NCBI RefSeq assembly: GCF_937941905.1 | Contig: NZ_CALDGS010000156.1 | Span: 1-53,102 of the forward strand | Reading direction: 5' to 3' | From: an uncultured Mycolicibacterium sp. | Lineage (GTDB): Bacteria > Actinomycetota > Actinomycetes > Mycobacteriales > Mycobacteriaceae | DNA length: 53,102 bases | In this document: positions 24,734-33,432 of the stretch, in pieces | How positions within the stretch are numbered: the stretch's first letter is position 1 | Layout of the letters: each line of letters begins with the position of its first letter | Made by a program: the position numbers and the translations under genes | The notes under the pieces: model-generated | Told to the model about the DNA's origin: nothing | The model's database searches: none | The model's input: only the letters and a program-made list of their open reading frames with translations

Positions 24734-25255
24734 ATGGCGACTCCGCAACCGAACAGCCCTGCCCCCGCCGTCCTGCCGGATATCGGGCTGGTGTTGCTGC
24801 GCCTGGCCGTCGGCGCGACCATGCTGCAGGCCGGCCTGCTCAAGGCCACCGACTTCACCACCACCGTCGGGTTCATGGAAGCCGGCGGCTGGCGGGCCCC
24901 GACGCTGGCCACGGCCATGGTCACCGCCGCCGAGGCGCTGGGCGGGCTCGGCCTGATCCTCGGGGCGATCACCCCGCTGGCGGCGTGTGCGGTGCTCGCC
25001 GCCATGATCGACGCCTGGCTGGTCCTGGTCAGCGGCGGCCCGTTCTGGTCGGAACCGTTCAACGTGCCGTTCCTGGCCGCGTTCGGCGCGGCGGCACTGC
25101 TGTGCACCGGCGCGGGCGCCTACTCGGTGGACCGGCTGCTGGGCCGGCGGCACTGGCCGGCGCGGGTGTCGGTCGGGCTGCTCGCGCTCGCGGTGGCCGC
25201 GGCGATCATCACCTGGGTGGCGCTCAACGGCACCAACCCGGTCCACGTCGGCTGA
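24734..25255 (+). CDS. DoxX-family membrane protein
   Basis: A 173-residue protein with four main hydrophobic helices, preceded by a short Pro-rich tail. The DoxX signature is DIGLVLLRLAVGATMLQAGLLKATDF near 16-41, with the second repeat AAEALGGLGLILG. DoxX proteins are membrane components linked to redox stress and thiol balance in mycobacteria, but the biochemistry of this branch is unknown. It is divergent from the mmpL operon with a 153-bp gap. Another DoxX protein is at 41027. Confidence 0.85.
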   Translation: MATPQPNSPAPAVLPDIGLVLLRLAVGATMLQAGLLKATDFTTTVGFMEAGGWRAPTLATAMVTAAEALGGLGLILGAITPLAACAVLAAMIDAWLVLVSGGPFWSEPFNVPFLAAFGAAALLCTGAGAYSVDRLLGRRHWPARVSVGLLALAVAAAIITWVALNGTNPVHVG

Positions 25256-25348
25256 GCCGGGCCGAAAACTGACTCGGGGGTAACATTGCCAGACTTTTCC
25301 GAAGCGTGACTCAAAGATTCCTTAATGGCGATCCATAGGCTCGGTGTC

Positions 25349-25480
25349 ATGTGGATCGACGACACCAGTGCCGATGTCATCAAGGTCGATTTCGAGGCGC
25401 TCTACCACGGCGATGTGCTCGTCGAGGGCGACACCTCCGAGCAGTTCGAGGACTGGGAGCCGCTGGCGAAGGCGGTCTGA
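25349..25480 (+). CDS. Small acidic protein (43 aa)
   Basis: Runs from ATG 25349 to TGA 25480, or 51 residues from ATG 25325. It is acidic and looks folded rather than random: MWIDDTSADVIKVDFEALYH, ending FEDWEPLAKAV, with none of the Arg/Pro bias seen in chance frames of this genome. It lies 94 bp after the DoxX gene and before a hairpin. I recognise no family, and no good ribosome-binding site is visible. Coding status rests on residue composition. Confidence 0.5.
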   Translation: MWIDDTSADVIKVDFEALYHGDVLVEGDTSEQFEDWEPLAKAV

Positions 25481-25562
25481 CCGGCACGCCCGATCCGTCG
25501 CGCACCCCATTGCCGGGGCGTTTGCTCGGCGATCCGTACTTCATGCCCTCCGGAGATGAGTT

Positions 25563-25591
25563 CGCCCCGGGAGCGGGATGCTCCCGGGGCG
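25563..25591 (+). terminator. Perfect 12-bp hairpin terminator
   Basis: Arms 25563-25574 and 25580-25591 pair perfectly around a 5-base loop. It lies between the small acidic gene (plus) and the end of the nitronate-monooxygenase-like gene (minus). Confidence 0.75.
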
Positions 25592-25615
25592 ACTGCTTTC
25601 GGGCCGACGGTCGGC

Positions 25616-26614
25616 TCAGGCCGGGACGGCGTCGAGGTCGTCGGCGACCATGCCCGCCAGCCGGCCGCGGATGATCGCCTCGGCCTCCCGGACCATCCGC
25701 GAGACCAGCTCGCCGACGGTCGGGATGTCGTGGATCAGGCCCATCGAGGTGCCGACCGACCAGATCCCGGCGTCGAGGTCGCCGGTCTCGTAGACCTGCC
25801 TGCCACGCACGCCGGCCACCAGATCCTTGACGTCCTCGAACGATCCACCCTTGTCGAGGATCGCCACCACTTCGCGCGACACCGCGTTGCTGGCCACCCG
25901 CGCGGTGTTGCGCAGCGGGCGGAAGATCAGCTCGGTGTCGAGTTCGGTGCCGGCGACGATCGCCTCCTTGACCTTCTGGTGGACCGGCGACTCCACGGTG
26001 CACAGGAACCGCGAGCCCATGTTCACCCCGTCGGCGCCCAGCGCCAGCGCCGCGACCAGACCGCGGGCGTCGGCGATGCCGCCGGAGGCGATCAGCGGGA
26101 TGGTGATCTTCTCGGCCGCGGCCGGGATGAGCACCAGACCCGGGATGTCGTCCTCACCGGGGTGCCCGGCGCACTCGAACCCGTCGATGCTGATGCCGTC
26201 CACGCCCAGGCTCTGCGCCTTGACCGCGTGCCGCACCGAGGTGCACTTGTGCAGCACCTTGATGCCGTTCTCGTGGAACATCGGCAGGTGCGGCGCCGGG
26301 TTGGAGCCCGCGGTCTCGACGATCTTGATGCCGGACTCGACGATGACCTGGCGGTACTCGTCGTACGGCGGCGGGTTGATCGTCGGCAGGATGGTGAGGT
26401 TGACGCCGAACGGCTTGTCGGTCAGCTCCCGGGTCCGGGCGATCTCCTTGGCCAGCGCCTCCGGCGTCGGCTGGGTCAACGCGGTGAGGAACCCGAGGGC
26501 CCCGGCGTTGGCCACGGCCGCGACCAGTTCGGCCCGGCCCACCCACTGCATGCCACCCTGGACGATCGGGTGTTCGATCCCGAACGTCTCGGTGAACTTC
26601 GTCTTCAGCGCCAT
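25616..26614 (-). CDS. Nitronate monooxygenase / 2-nitropropane dioxygenase family flavoprotein
   Basis: A 332-residue FMN-binding TIM barrel. Visible: HPIVQGGMQWV near 15-25, SIDGFECAGHPGEDD near 140-154 with the family His, IASGGIADARGLVAALALGADGVNMGSRF near 190-220 as the phosphate-binding loop. Members include true nitronate monooxygenases and enoyl-ACP- or CoA-linked reductases such as IpdC. Its place 24 bp downstream of the SDR and in line with mcr suggests an acyl-CoA substrate rather than nitronates. Cytosolic. Confidence 0.85.
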   Translation of the reverse strand: MALKTKFTETFGIEHPIVQGGMQWVGRAELVAAVANAGALGFLTALTQPTPEALAKEIARTRELTDKPFGVNLTILPTINPPPYDEYRQVIVESGIKIVETAGSNPAPHLPMFHENGIKVLHKCTSVRHAVKAQSLGVDGISIDGFECAGHPGEDDIPGLVLIPAAAEKITIPLIASGGIADARGLVAALALGADGVNMGSRFLCTVESPVHQKVKEAIVAGTELDTELIFRPLRNTARVASNAVSREVVAILDKGGSFEDVKDLVAGVRGRQVYETGDLDAGIWSVGTSMGLIHDIPTVGELVSRMVREAEAIIRGRLAGMVADDLDAVPA

Positions 26615-26638
26615 CGGCGTCTCCCCCTCTCCCCGGAT

Positions 26639-27391
26639 TTACCGCGGCGCCATCCGGATCGCGCCGTCGAGGCGGATCACCTCGCCGTTGAGCATCGGGT
26701 TCTCGACGATGTGCACGGCCAGCGCGCCGTACTCGTCGGGGTCGCCCAGCCGGGCCGGGTGCGGCACCTGCTTGCCCAGCGAGGCCTGGGCCTCCTCGGG
26801 CAGCGAGCCCAGCAGCGGGGTCTTGAACAGGCCCGGGGCGATGGTGACCACGCGGATCAGCTCACGGGACAGGTCACGGGCGATCGGCAGGGTCATGCCG
26901 ACCACGCCGCCCTTGGACGCCGAGTAGGCGGCCTGGCCGATCTGGCCCTCGAACGCCGCGACCGAGGCGGTGTTGATGATGACGCCGCGCTCGCCGTTGA
27001 TCGGCTCGGTCTTGGCGATGCGCTCGGCGCTCAGCCGCAGCACGTTGAAGGTGCCGATCAGGTTGACCTCGACGACCTTGCGGAACTCGTCGAGCGGGAA
27101 CGGGCCGTTCTTGCTCAGCGTCTTGATGGCGTTGCCGATGCCGGCGCAGTTGACGTTGATGCGGACCGGACCCATCTCCTCGGCGATGTCGAGCGCCTTG
27201 GTGACCCCTTCGGGATCGACGACGTTGGTCGCGACGAAGCGGGCGCGCGGCCCGAGTTCCTTGACGACGTCCTCACCCTTGAGGTCGATGACCACGACCG
27301 AGGCGCCCCGGTCCAGCAGGCGCTTGGTGGTCGCCAGGCCCAGGCCCGAGGCACCACCGGTGACGACGGCAACGGCGTCCTTGATCTCCAC
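26639..27391 (-). CDS. Short-chain dehydrogenase, type II 3-hydroxyacyl-CoA dehydrogenase-like (Rv1144-like)
   Basis: A 250-residue SDR. NAD-binding TGGASGLG (11-18), NCAG (81-84), catalytic Ser143, Tyr156 and Lys160. The region resembles human 17beta-HSD10/type II HADH, which oxidises 3-hydroxyacyl-CoAs, including branched ones. It lies between mcr (54 bp upstream) and the flavoprotein gene (24 bp downstream), so the three are likely co-transcribed, in the same order as Rv1143-Rv1144. Confidence 0.88.
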   Translation of the reverse strand: MEIKDAVAVVTGGASGLGLATTKRLLDRGASVVVIDLKGEDVVKELGPRARFVATNVVDPEGVTKALDIAEEMGPVRINVNCAGIGNAIKTLSKNGPFPLDEFRKVVEVNLIGTFNVLRLSAERIAKTEPINGERGVIINTASVAAFEGQIGQAAYSASKGGVVGMTLPIARDLSRELIRVVTIAPGLFKTPLLGSLPEEAQASLGKQVPHPARLGDPDEYGALAVHIVENPMLNGEVIRLDGAIRMAPR

Positions 27392-27445
27392 TGATACTTC
27401 CTCTCTCCGGCCGGCACGGTGCCGGCCAACGCATCTCGGTTGGGT

Positions 27446-28543
27446 TCAGCTCCAGTCGCGCAGCACGGCCTCGGTGTCCTCACCGGGCTCGCGCGGCGGC
27501 GTCGGGCGGTCCGGCACGGTGCGGGAGAACCGCGGTGCCGGGTTCGGGAACAGGAAGTCGCCCTCCTTGTAGAAGGTGTTCCGTTCGGCCACATGCGGAT
27601 CCGACTCGACCTCGGCGAACGACAGCACCGGGGTGACACAGGCGTCGGTGCCGGCGAACACCTTCGTCCAGTGGTCGCGGTCCCTGGACTTGAACACCTC
27701 GGTGAACTTGGCGCGCAACTCGTCCCAGCGGCTCATGTCGTTCTGGTCGGGCAGGTCCGCGCCCTCGAGGCCGAGGCCCTTGAGCAGCTCGGCGTAGAAC
27801 TGCGGTTCGATCGCGCCGACCGCCATGTACTTGCCGTCGGCGGTCTCGTAGGTGTCGTAGTACGGCGCGCCGGTGTCGAGCATGTTGACGCCGCGCTCGT
27901 CCGACCACATCCCCATGGCCCGGAACGACCACATCATCTGCATCAGCACCGCCGAGCCGTCGACCATCGCGGCGTCGACCACCTGGCCCTTGCCGGAGCG
28001 CTCCCGCTCCCACAGCGCGGCCAGGATGCCCACCAGCAGAAACATCGAGCCGCCACCGAAGTCTCCGGCGAGGTTCAGCGGCGGAACCGGCTTCTCGCCC
28101 TTGCGTCCGACGGCGTGCAGGGTGCCGTTGATGGAGATGTAGTTGATGTCGTGCCCGGCCTGCTGGGCGCGCGGCCCGTCCTGGCCCCAGCCGGTCATCC
28201 GGGCGTAGACCAGCCGCGGGTTGATCTGCTCGCAGTCGGCGGGGCCGATGCCGAGCCGCTCGGTGACCCCGGGGCGGTAGCCCTCGATGAGCACGTCGGC
28301 CTTGGCGATGAGCCGGCGGACGAGCTCGCGGCCCTCCTCGGTCTTCAGGTCGGCGGCCACCGACCGCCGGTTGCGCTGCAACTGATCACGAGCGCTGCGC
28401 GGAAGACTCGGTCCGGGCGTGTTGCGCGGGCGCTCCACCCGCACCACGTCGGCGCCCAGATCACCCAGGATCATCGCGGCGTGCGGGCCGGGGCCGATCC
28501 CGGCCAGCTCGACCACGCGCAACCCCTGCAAAGGTCCGGCCAT
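27446..28543 (-). CDS. mcr: Alpha-methylacyl-CoA racemase
   Basis: A 365-residue family III CoA-transferase-fold racemase that interconverts (R)- and (S)-2-methylacyl-CoA so that methyl-branched chains (cholesterol side chain, phytanic-type acids) can enter beta-oxidation. Very similar to M. tuberculosis MCR (Rv1143): MAGPLQGLRVVELAGIGPGP start, catalytic His131 (GHDINYISING) and Asp161 (GDFGGGSMFLLVG) matching His126 and Asp156. AAAGGTGA precedes the ATG. It is divergent from an enoyl-CoA hydratase gene, with a candidate operator between. Confidence 0.95.
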   Translation of the reverse strand: MAGPLQGLRVVELAGIGPGPHAAMILGDLGADVVRVERPRNTPGPSLPRSARDQLQRNRRSVAADLKTEEGRELVRRLIAKADVLIEGYRPGVTERLGIGPADCEQINPRLVYARMTGWGQDGPRAQQAGHDINYISINGTLHAVGRKGEKPVPPLNLAGDFGGGSMFLLVGILAALWERERSGKGQVVDAAMVDGSAVLMQMMWSFRAMGMWSDERGVNMLDTGAPYYDTYETADGKYMAVGAIEPQFYAELLKGLGLEGADLPDQNDMSRWDELRAKFTEVFKSRDRDHWTKVFAGTDACVTPVLSFAEVESDPHVAERNTFYKEGDFLFPNPAPRFSRTVPDRPTPPREPGEDTEAVLRDWS

Positions 28544-28581
28544 TCAATTCACCTTTCCCGTGGTTGACCGCGACATAGCTT

Positions 28582-28597
28582 ACTTGTATAACCAAGT
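28582..28597. promoter_or_regulatory. Inverted-repeat operator between mcr and the enoyl-CoA hydratase gene
   Basis: ACTTG-TATAAC-CAAGT has 5-bp perfect arms. The inner 11-mer TTGTATAACCA (28584-28594) matches TNGTNNNACNA, the usual target of FCD-type GntR regulators. It is central in the 101-bp divergent region, so it could control both directions. Confidence 0.5.
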
Positions 28598-28644
28598 CGA
28601 CTCGATACGGCCCTGTGGGGCTCCTCACAATTTAGGGTGCAGAC

Positions 28645-29466
28645 ATGACCACCGATTCCGGCGCCATCACCTACCAGACCATCGACGACCTGCACGTCAG
28701 CCTCGACGGGCCGGTGCTGCGGGTGACCTTGAACCGCCCGGACAGCCTCAACTCGCTGACCGCGCCGCTGCTCACCGCCCTCGGCGACGTGCTCGAGCAG
28801 GCCGCCGCCGACCGGCGGGTGCGGGTGGTGCGGCTCGGCGGCGCGGGTCGGGGGTTCTGCGCCGGGGCCGGGATCAGCGCCGAGGAGCAGTCCGACCCGA
28901 CCGCGCACGGTACCCCGGAGCAGGTGCTCGACGCGGCCAACCGGGTGGTGCGCACGATCGTCGGACTGCCCAAGCCGGTGGTCGCCGCGGTGCAGGGCCC
29001 GACCGCCGGTGTCGGGGTGTCGCTGGCGCTGGCCTGCGACGTGGTGGTCTGCTCCGAGCAGGCGTTCTTCATGCTGGCGTTCACCAAGATCGGCCTGATG
29101 CCCGACGGCGGCGCCTCGGCCCTGGTGGCCGCCTCGGTCGGGCGCGCCCGGGCGATGCGGCTGGCGCTGCTGGCCGAGCGGCTGCCGGCCACCGAGGCCT
29201 TCCAGGCCGGGCTGGTCAGCTCGGTGCACCCGGCCGAGGAGTTCGAGGCCGCGGTGGAGAAGGTCGTCGGCGCGCTGGCGCACGGCCCCGCGGTGGCGCT
29301 GGCCAAGACCAAGCAGGCGATCAACGCCGCGACGCTGACCGAGCTCGAGCCCGCCATTCGGCGCGAGAGCGAGGGCCAGCTGGTCCTGCTGCACTCCCCC
29401 GACGTCGCCGAGGGCATCACGGCGTTCCAGGAGAAGCGCGCACCGCGCTTCACCGACGTCTGCTGA
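28645..29466 (+). CDS. Enoyl-CoA hydratase/isomerase (crotonase family)
   Basis: A 273-residue crotonase. N-terminal RVTLNRPDSLNSLTAPLL, oxyanion loops GAGRGFCAGAGISAEE (about 70-85) and QGPTAGVGVSLALACDVVV (about 117-135). At the second acid position the sequence is FTKIGLMPDGGASALVA, keeping one Asp, so hydratase or isomerase activity cannot be separated by eye. It is divergent from mcr, as echA10/11 are in M. tuberculosis. Likely acts on mcr-derived acyl-CoAs. Confidence 0.87.
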   Translation: MTTDSGAITYQTIDDLHVSLDGPVLRVTLNRPDSLNSLTAPLLTALGDVLEQAAADRRVRVVRLGGAGRGFCAGAGISAEEQSDPTAHGTPEQVLDAANRVVRTIVGLPKPVVAAVQGPTAGVGVSLALACDVVVCSEQAFFMLAFTKIGLMPDGGASALVAASVGRARAMRLALLAERLPATEAFQAGLVSSVHPAEEFEAAVEKVVGALAHGPAVALAKTKQAINAATLTELEPAIRRESEGQLVLLHSPDVAEGITAFQEKRAPRFTDVC

Positions 29467-29508
29467 AAATCATTGGACCGCAGCGGGGCGGTCGGCGACC
29501 ATCGGTGG

Positions 29509-30789
29509 GTGAGCACGCCGTCCGAAACCCGCCGCGGGCGGCTGTCGGGCTGGCGTGTGCTCGCGCCGTTCCGGGTCCGCGCCTACCGGCTGCTGATCGC
29601 CGCCGTCACCCTGTCCGTCTTCGCCGAGGGCATGTGGACGGTGGTGATGGCACTGCAGGTCATCGCGATCGACAACGACCCGGCGTCGCTGTCGGTGGTG
29701 GCCGCCTGCATGGGCACCGGACTGGTGGGGTTCGTGCTGGTCGGCGGGATCGTCGCCGACCGGGTGAGCCGGCGGCTGATCATCATCGCCGTCGAGACGG
29801 TCGACTTCGTCGCGGTGGCCGCCGTCGCCGCGCTGGGACTGCTTGACGCGCTTCGTATCTGGCACATGGCGGTGGCCGCCGCCGCGCTCGGGGTGGCCGC
29901 GGCGTTCTTCTTCCCGGCCTACAGCGCGATCCTGCCGCGCATCCTGCCCCCGGAGCAGTTGCTGGCCGCCAACGGCGTGGAGGGCGTGGTGCGGCCGGTG
30001 TTCCAGCGTGCCGTCGGGCCGGCGGTGGGCGGCATGGTGGTCGGCGCCTCCCTGCCCGGGATCGGCGCGGTGCTGGTGGCCGGGTTGTTCGGCCTCGGCC
30101 TGCTGCTGCTGATCTGCGCCGGCCCGTTCACGGAATCGGCTGCGCCACAGGAGGATCGGCCCCGTGCCCGGGTACTGCGGGACCTGCGCGACGGGTTCGT
30201 GTTCATGGTGGCCACCCCGTGGCTGCTGTGGACGCTGCTGTTCGCGAGCGTGTTCGTGCTGGTGGTGGTCGGGCCGATCGAGGTGCTGCTGCCGTTCATC
30301 ACCGGCGAGCGGTTCGCCGACGGCGGGCGTGCCTACGGCTTCGTGCTCGCCGCGTTCGGGCTGGGCAGCGCGATCGGGGCGCTGGTGGTGTCGTCGCGGC
30401 GGATGCCGCGGCGGTACCTGACCACGATGATGGCGATGTGGGGTCTGGGCTCGCTTGCGCTGATCGTCATCGGCGCCACCGGCTCGTTCTGGCTGATGGC
30501 GGCCGCGTCGTTCGCGATCGGGATGACCGACGGTGCCGCCATGGTCATCTGGGGCACGCTGCTGCAGCGGCGGGTGCCGCCGGAGATGCTGGGCCGGGTG
30601 TCGAGCTTGGACTTCTTCGTGTCGCTGGCGTTCATGCCGGTGTCGTTCGCGGTCGTCGGCCCGCTGTCGAAGATGGTGCCGATCCCGACCATCTTCGTGG
30701 TGGCCGGGGTGTTGCCGGTGCTGTGCGCGGCGGTGGCGATGGCCGCGGCCCGGATGCGCAGCGACGAGCTGGCCCACCCATTGCGGTAG
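29509..30789 (+). CDS. MFS transporter, efflux type
   Basis: A 426-residue MFS protein of the Tap/enterobactin-exporter-like group. Start GTG 29509, 42 bp after the enoyl-CoA hydratase stop. Twelve hydrophobic helices; motif A-like GGIVADRVSRRL near 83-94 and a helix-4 stretch FFFPAYSAILPRILPPEQLLAANG. The second half has the matching SSRRMPRRY loop. Substrate is unknown; drug or metabolite export is the general family role. Confidence 0.85.
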   Translation: MSTPSETRRGRLSGWRVLAPFRVRAYRLLIAAVTLSVFAEGMWTVVMALQVIAIDNDPASLSVVAACMGTGLVGFVLVGGIVADRVSRRLIIIAVETVDFVAVAAVAALGLLDALRIWHMAVAAAALGVAAAFFFPAYSAILPRILPPEQLLAANGVEGVVRPVFQRAVGPAVGGMVVGASLPGIGAVLVAGLFGLGLLLLICAGPFTESAAPQEDRPRARVLRDLRDGFVFMVATPWLLWTLLFASVFVLVVVGPIEVLLPFITGERFADGGRAYGFVLAAFGLGSAIGALVVSSRRMPRRYLTTMMAMWGLGSLALIVIGATGSFWLMAAASFAIGMTDGAAMVIWGTLLQRRVPPEMLGRVSSLDFFVSLAFMPVSFAVVGPLSKMVPIPTIFVVAGVLPVLCAAVAMAAARMRSDELAHPLR

Positions 30790-30865
30790 GGGCCGTCGCG
30801 CGAGTGTGCGCCCCGGAACGCCGCACCCGGCGTGTCGCGGACGAAACCGCACGGTCGCGGGCCGG

Positions 30866-31501
30866 TCAGAACAGCCGCGGCAGCACCAGCACCATGGTCA
30901 GCCCCCACACCGCGTGGGTGAGCACCGGGGCCGCCACACCGCCGGTACTGCGGCGCAGCAGCGCGCAGACCGGGCCGAGCAGCGCCGCGGCGAAACCGAG
31001 CATCGGGTTGCCGGTGCCGGCGGTCGTCGCGGCCACGTAGGCGACCGTCGACCACAGCACCGGTGCGGCCCGGCCCAGCGCCGAGTACAGCGCGCCCCGG
31101 AAGAACAGCTCCTCGGCGATCCCGTTGACCACGGTGATGACGGCGACCAGCAGCAGCGGGCCCTGGTCGGCGAATTCCAGGACGCGGGAGACGTATTCGT
31201 ACACCGGGTCAATGCGGCGGGCGACCAGGCCGCCGAGCACGAACAGGGCGGCCAGCCCGACGCCGGCGCCGAGGCCGAGCAGCAGCGGCCGCCCGCCCCG
31301 CCCCAGCGGCACCGGCCCGGAGGCCAGTGCCCCGCCGGCCCACACCGCAGCCAGCGCCAGGGTGAGCCAGTAGAAGGAGGTCTCGCCGGGCGGGCGGGTC
31401 AGCGACCAGCCGAGCAGTGCCGCCCCCACCACCAGCACCACCGCCACCACGACGCGCCGCCGGCGCACCACCGGTGCCGGCTCGTCGAGCGGTTCGGTCA
31501 T
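30866..31501 (-). CDS. CPBP-family intramembrane metalloprotease homologue
   Basis: A 211-residue membrane protein of the CAAX-protease/bacteriocin-processing (Abi) family. Motif 1 is GIAEELFFRGALYS with Glu130, Glu131 and Arg135; motif 4 is THAVWGL with His196. Six hydrophobic helices. It overlaps the NAD-binding protein gene by 4 bp (ATGA). Family members cleave prenylated or membrane proteins, but no substrate can be named. Confidence 0.87.
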   Translation of the reverse strand: MTEPLDEPAPVVRRRRVVVAVVLVVGAALLGWSLTRPPGETSFYWLTLALAAVWAGGALASGPVPLGRGGRPLLLGLGAGVGLAALFVLGGLVARRIDPVYEYVSRVLEFADQGPLLLVAVITVVNGIAEELFFRGALYSALGRAAPVLWSTVAYVAATTAGTGNPMLGFAAALLGPVCALLRRSTGGVAAPVLTHAVWGLTMVLVLPRLF

Positions 31502-32646
31502 GCCCGCATGATCCCCGGAACCAGTCCGAGCAGGGTGTCCAGCCCGGTGCGCACCGCCCCGGCGACCGGGCCGGGCACCGCGTCGAGCAGCCCCAGCGCC
31601 GGGTGCACGGCCGCGGGCGTGACCGCGGCGGCCAGCCGGCGGATGCGCAGGGTGTCCCCGCCGGCCCAGTCCGGGTCGGTGTCGGCGAGGTGGTGCGGAT
31701 CGGCGAGGTCGTCGACCGGCCGCGGCGGGGCCGGCGACAACGACCGGGCGATGGCCTCGTCGATACCGATCGGCCCGCCGGGCGGCGGGTCCACCAGGTC
31801 GCCCAGCCGCGGTTCCGCCGCGGTCATCGGAAAGTCAAGGGAGGCAACGAGATCAGCTGTAAGCCCGGCGGGAATGGGCAGCAGTGCCGCGCTGCACCGG
31901 CTCACCACGCCGATGTCGACCCCGCGGACCGGCAGCTGCGGGCGGCGCCGGTGGGCGATGCGGCAGTAGCGCTGCAGCAGTTCGCCGTAGGTGGTGGTCT
32001 GCGGGCCGTGGATGTCGTAGGCGCCCGGTGGGACGCGCTCCGCGTCGGCGGCGGAGACCAGGAAGTGGAGCACGTCGCGGATGGAGATGGGATCCATCGG
32101 GTTGGCCGACCAGGCCGGGGTGGGGATGACCGGGAACCGGTCGGCGACGTAGCGCAGCATCTCGAACGACGTCGACCCGGCGCCGATGATCATCGCCGCG
32201 CCCAGCCACACCAACTCCGGGCCATCCGCGATGTTGAGCGCGTCGGCGACCTCGGCGCGGCCGTTGAGGTGTTCGGACAGCCCGTCGGCGGCGGGCACGA
32301 AGCCGCCGAGGTAGACGATGCGGCGCACCCCGGCGTCCCGGGCGGCGGCGGCCACGTCGGCCGCGGCGGCGTTGTCGGCCTCGCGGTAGCCGGCCTCGCC
32401 GATGCCGTGGACCAGGTAGTAGAGGACGTCGAGGGCGCCGGCCTCGGCGAGGGCGGCGCGGACCGACGCGGCGTCGTGCACGTCGAGACGCACCGACTGC
32501 ACGTCGTCGAACCAGCCGAACCTGCCGAGCCGGCGCGGGTCGCGGCCGGCCACGACGACATCGTGCCCGGCGTCGAGCAGGGCGGTGACGAGCCGGGAGC
32601 CGACGTAGCCGGTGGCGCCGGTGACCAGGGTGCGCAGGGGCCTCAC
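31498..32646 (-). CDS. NAD(P)-binding SDR-like (atypical) protein
   Basis: A 382-residue protein from GTG 32646. An extended/atypical SDR Rossmann fold with LVTGATGYVGSRLVTALL at the N terminus, VLYYLVHGIGEAGY and RRIVYLGGF. There is no clear YxxxK, as in NmrA/NDUFA9-like proteins. The last 80 residues are a separate helix-rich region with several prolines (AVHPALGLLDAVPGPVAGAV). It overlaps the CPBP gene. Role unknown; possibly envelope lipid or quinone-related redox. Confidence 0.8.
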   Translation of the reverse strand: MRPLRTLVTGATGYVGSRLVTALLDAGHDVVVAGRDPRRLGRFGWFDDVQSVRLDVHDAASVRAALAEAGALDVLYYLVHGIGEAGYREADNAAAADVAAAARDAGVRRIVYLGGFVPAADGLSEHLNGRAEVADALNIADGPELVWLGAAMIIGAGSTSFEMLRYVADRFPVIPTPAWSANPMDPISIRDVLHFLVSAADAERVPPGAYDIHGPQTTTYGELLQRYCRIAHRRRPQLPVRGVDIGVVSRCSAALLPIPAGLTADLVASLDFPMTAAEPRLGDLVDPPPGGPIGIDEAIARSLSPAPPRPVDDLADPHHLADTDPDWAGGDTLRIRRLAAAVTPAAVHPALGLLDAVPGPVAGAVRTGLDTLLGLVPGIMRA

Positions 32647-32717
32647 CCGTTGCCTGTACCCGCTTCGCCCGCCCGGCACGCCTCACCTGCTCGCGCGGGG
32701 ACGCGGGGACAGGGGCG

Positions 32718-33251
32718 TCAGGCGGTGGCGGGGCGGTGCACCCCGATGAGCGCGCGGTAGGCGGCGGCGTTGGCGCGGTTGCGCTCCACCTCCTCGTCGG
32801 TGAGCTCACGGCGCACCTTGCCCGGCACGCCGGCGACCAGCGAGCGGGGCGGCACGACGGTGCCCTGCGCGACGACCGCGCCGGCGGCCACCAGCGAGCC
32901 GGCGCCGATCACCGCGCCGTTGAGCACCACCGCGCCCATACCGATCAGCGCGCCGTCCTCGACCGTGCAACCGTGCAGCACCGCGTTGTGGCCGACCGTG
33001 ACGTCCGCGCCCACCCGGCACGGGAAGCCGGGGTCGACGTGGACGGTCACGTTGTCCTGGATGTTGGAGCCGGCGCCGATCTCGATCGGCTCGGCCTCGG
33101 CGCGCAGCGTCGCGCCGTACCAGACGCCGGCCTCGGCGGCCAGGCGCACGTGGCCGACGACGGTGGCGGTGGGCGCCAGCCACGCCCGGTCGTGGATCTC
33201 GGGGGTGTGTCCGGCGACGCTGACGATCAAGGGTTCGCGCATGGCCGTCAT
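32718..33251 (-). CDS. Gamma-class carbonic anhydrase-like hexapeptide protein
   Basis: A 177-residue left-handed beta-helix protein (ATG 33251, alternative ATG 33242 giving 174). Hexapeptide repeats run from about residue 30 to 140; metal-site histidines are in NVTVHVD and VGHNAVLHG. Similar length to M. tuberculosis Rv3525c and to YrdA/PaaY proteins. Activity is zinc- or iron-dependent carbonic anhydrase or thioesterase, unproven in many homologues. Confidence 0.87.
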   Translation of the reverse strand: MTAMREPLIVSVAGHTPEIHDRAWLAPTATVVGHVRLAAEAGVWYGATLRAEAEPIEIGAGSNIQDNVTVHVDPGFPCRVGADVTVGHNAVLHGCTVEDGALIGMGAVVLNGAVIGAGSLVAAGAVVAQGTVVPPRSLVAGVPGKVRRELTDEEVERNRANAAAYRALIGVHRPATA

Positions 33252-33432
33252 CGTAAGTGCGCACCTACCCGGGCGGGGAGCAGGCGGCGTGACGCAGGTC
33301 ACGGCCGACTTTGCCGGGCACTGGGGGCACCTCTACGATCCGAACTGCCCTATACCATCGCCAACGGCGATGCACATGCCGCGGAACCGGGTGTGTCCGA
33401 ATCCCCGGCCGCGACCTGATAAGCACGGAGGC

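Noticed and set aside
30810..30840. Small GC hairpin between the MFS and CPBP genes
   Set aside because: Only a 6-bp stem, which is common by chance at this GC content; not strong enough to call a terminator.
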